DNA of 20,567 nt from Entrophospora sp. SA101 (taxonomy: Eukaryota; Glomeromycota; Glomeromycetes; Entrophosporales; Entrophosporaceae), in the NCBI GenBank assembly GCA_958430865.1, contig CAUDNR010004138.1, forward strand, positions 42,617-63,183. Direction: 5' to 3'. The translations under genes were made by a program, and so were the position numbers. Numbering within the stretch: position 1 is the first letter of the stretch; every line of letters begins with the position of its first letter. Shown here piece after piece: positions 19,649-20,567 of the stretch. The notes under the pieces were generated by a model that was not told the origin of the DNA, searched no databases, and was given only the letters and a program-made list of their open reading frames with translations.

Positions 19649-20104
19649 TTAACTCATGATGGTTAACTTTTTGCAAGTCCATGGAAAGATTTCAGCAGAA
19701 CGTATTCCATCACCACTTGTATACATATTCCAGTCGGTAACTTTAATCCCAGTTGAGACAGGGCAGAACGTATTCCCTCATGATTCCTGCCACAACCATT
19801 ATATACCTCGCAAAAAACCTAAAATCTAATTTTAACCCTACATAACCAAAACTCCCCAACTGTAAAAATGAACACGCCTTAAATTGCTTTAACATCCTTT
19901 CAGCTTCCTTTCTTTCTTCTTCTGATCCTTCCTTCATAAACCACTCTAGCTGTCTTGTGATTGCTATCGTGATCTTTGCCTTGTTAATAGGTTGTTTAGA
20001 TGCGCACCATTCTTTATGAACTCTAATGCATCCCAACTTTCACATGGTGTGGACAGGAAGTAAGAAAATCCAGGCTTATCAGTTATTTCAATTTTTCTTG
20101 GCAT
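19649..20104 (-). pseudogene. unrecognised gene with a frame break
   Basis: From ATG 20104 the minus strand reads MPRKIEITDKPGFSYFLSTP then CESWDAL. Near 20030 the coding-like frame shifts by one to RVHKEWCASKQPINKAKITI and ITRQLEWFMKEGSEEERKEA, continuing ERMLKQFKACSFLQLGSF. A GTTATG donor at 19846 and ATTAAAG acceptor ending at 19741 define a 106-nt phase-1 intron, after which VTDWNMYTSGDGIRSAEIFP leads to TAA at 19649-19651. A charged, probably helical segment (about EEERKEAERMLKQFK) is the only structural feature. The frame break is a true lesion, a sequencing indel, or a sign that the first 27 codons are not part of the gene. The intron contains a second copy of a word from the last exon (GGAATACGTTCTGC). 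No family is recognised. Confidence 0.4.
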
Positions 20105-20160
20105 AGAAGTATCAGTTAGTATCAGTGTAGTGAGGAAAACAAAAATTAAAGTTTTTTTTC

Positions 20161-20567
20161 TTCATTTCAACCATTTCTGGGTATGTTTTTATTATCCCCC
20201 TTGCTGATCATCATCATTATTATGACACTATTTTTGATGCCACAAGTGAATTTACAAGAGGTTATTCATCATATACAAGTCACATTTTTTTAAAAAAAAA
20301 AAATTAATTCGTTATTGAAATAAATAGTACTAAACTTGCTTTTTCATAATCTGTCAATAATCTGTAATAATCTGTTGATTTGTTCAAAGTATGCTTCTAC
20401 TAAAAATCAGGAAAATTCATATGCTGGGTGCTTAATTTTGTTGTTTTGATTTATTTATTCATTTTTTAATTATTATTTTTTTTTAAACTTTAGTGGATTG
20501 GGAAACAAAATCTGATTGGTCAACTACATTGGTTTCTTTAAAAGAAGAATTGTTAAGGTATCAACGG
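20161..20567 (+). CDS. exons of an unrecognised gene, cut by the window edge
   Basis: 20494-20567 follows an AAACTTTAG acceptor and is open to the window edge in one frame only: TG, then DWETKSDWSTTLVSLKEELL and RYQR. That entry needs a phase-1 intron. Upstream, about 20161-20278 is open and coding-like (LADHHHYYDTIFDATSEFTR, GYSSYT), and a GT at 20279 is in phase 1, as is an alternative at 20261; either gives an intron of about 215-233 nt, longer than others here. The start of the first exon and its ATG were not found. The last visible segment looks alpha-helical and charged. No domain is recognised, and the rest of the gene lies to the right. Confidence 0.4.

Noticed and set aside
1..20567. 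tRNA, rRNA, CRISPR array, bacterial promoter or operon signals
   Set aside because: No cloverleaf, rRNA-like block, or regularly spaced repeat array was recognised, and the window is clearly eukaryotic.

Overview
The window is very AT-rich eukaryotic nuclear DNA, roughly three quarters A+T by eye. Its genes carry short spliceosomal introns (about 67-110 nt) and are separated by long gene-poor stretches full of small transposon remnants. The two clear proteins, a fungal Dnf-type P4-ATPase and a MOT1-type molybdate transporter, together with this base composition and repeat load, suggest an arbuscular mycorrhizal fungus of the Glomeromycotina (Rhizophagus-like). That placement is an inference. 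No bacterial, organellar, tRNA, rRNA or CRISPR signal was seen.

Layout. 1-8061 holds no convincing intact gene. It contains simple repeats, a 571-bp mariner-type MITE with perfect terminal inverted repeats (1000-1570), two hairpins (1602-1695, 1846-1879), a GC-richer retroelement-like insert with a (CAAA)n tail (3000-3262), an internally deleted Tc1/mariner element that keeps only the C-terminal tail of its transposase (4339-5110), a second possible MITE (5957-6546), a tandem repeat (6729-6865) and several decayed coding scraps. 8062-9454 (minus) is the molybdate transporter, whose single intron appears to use a GC-AG pair. 9455-11970 is intergenic, with one copy of a dispersed repeat and a partly preserved two-exon gene relic. 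11971-16426 (minus) is a complete five-exon P4-ATPase of 1358 aa. 16427-18658 carries a candidate two-exon fragment on the minus strand and the second copy of the dispersed repeat. 18659-20567 holds three unrecognised coding loci: one interrupted by a stop and a frameshift (+), one with a frame break (-), and one that runs off the right edge (+).

The two solid genes are on the same strand but about 2.5 kb apart and functionally unrelated: lipid flipping across late secretory or plasma membranes, and molybdate uptake for molybdenum cofactor. There is no sign of a cluster or operon-like system. The most interesting material is the non-consensus intron, the foldback and MITE structures, and the several decayed but still splice-consistent coding loci.
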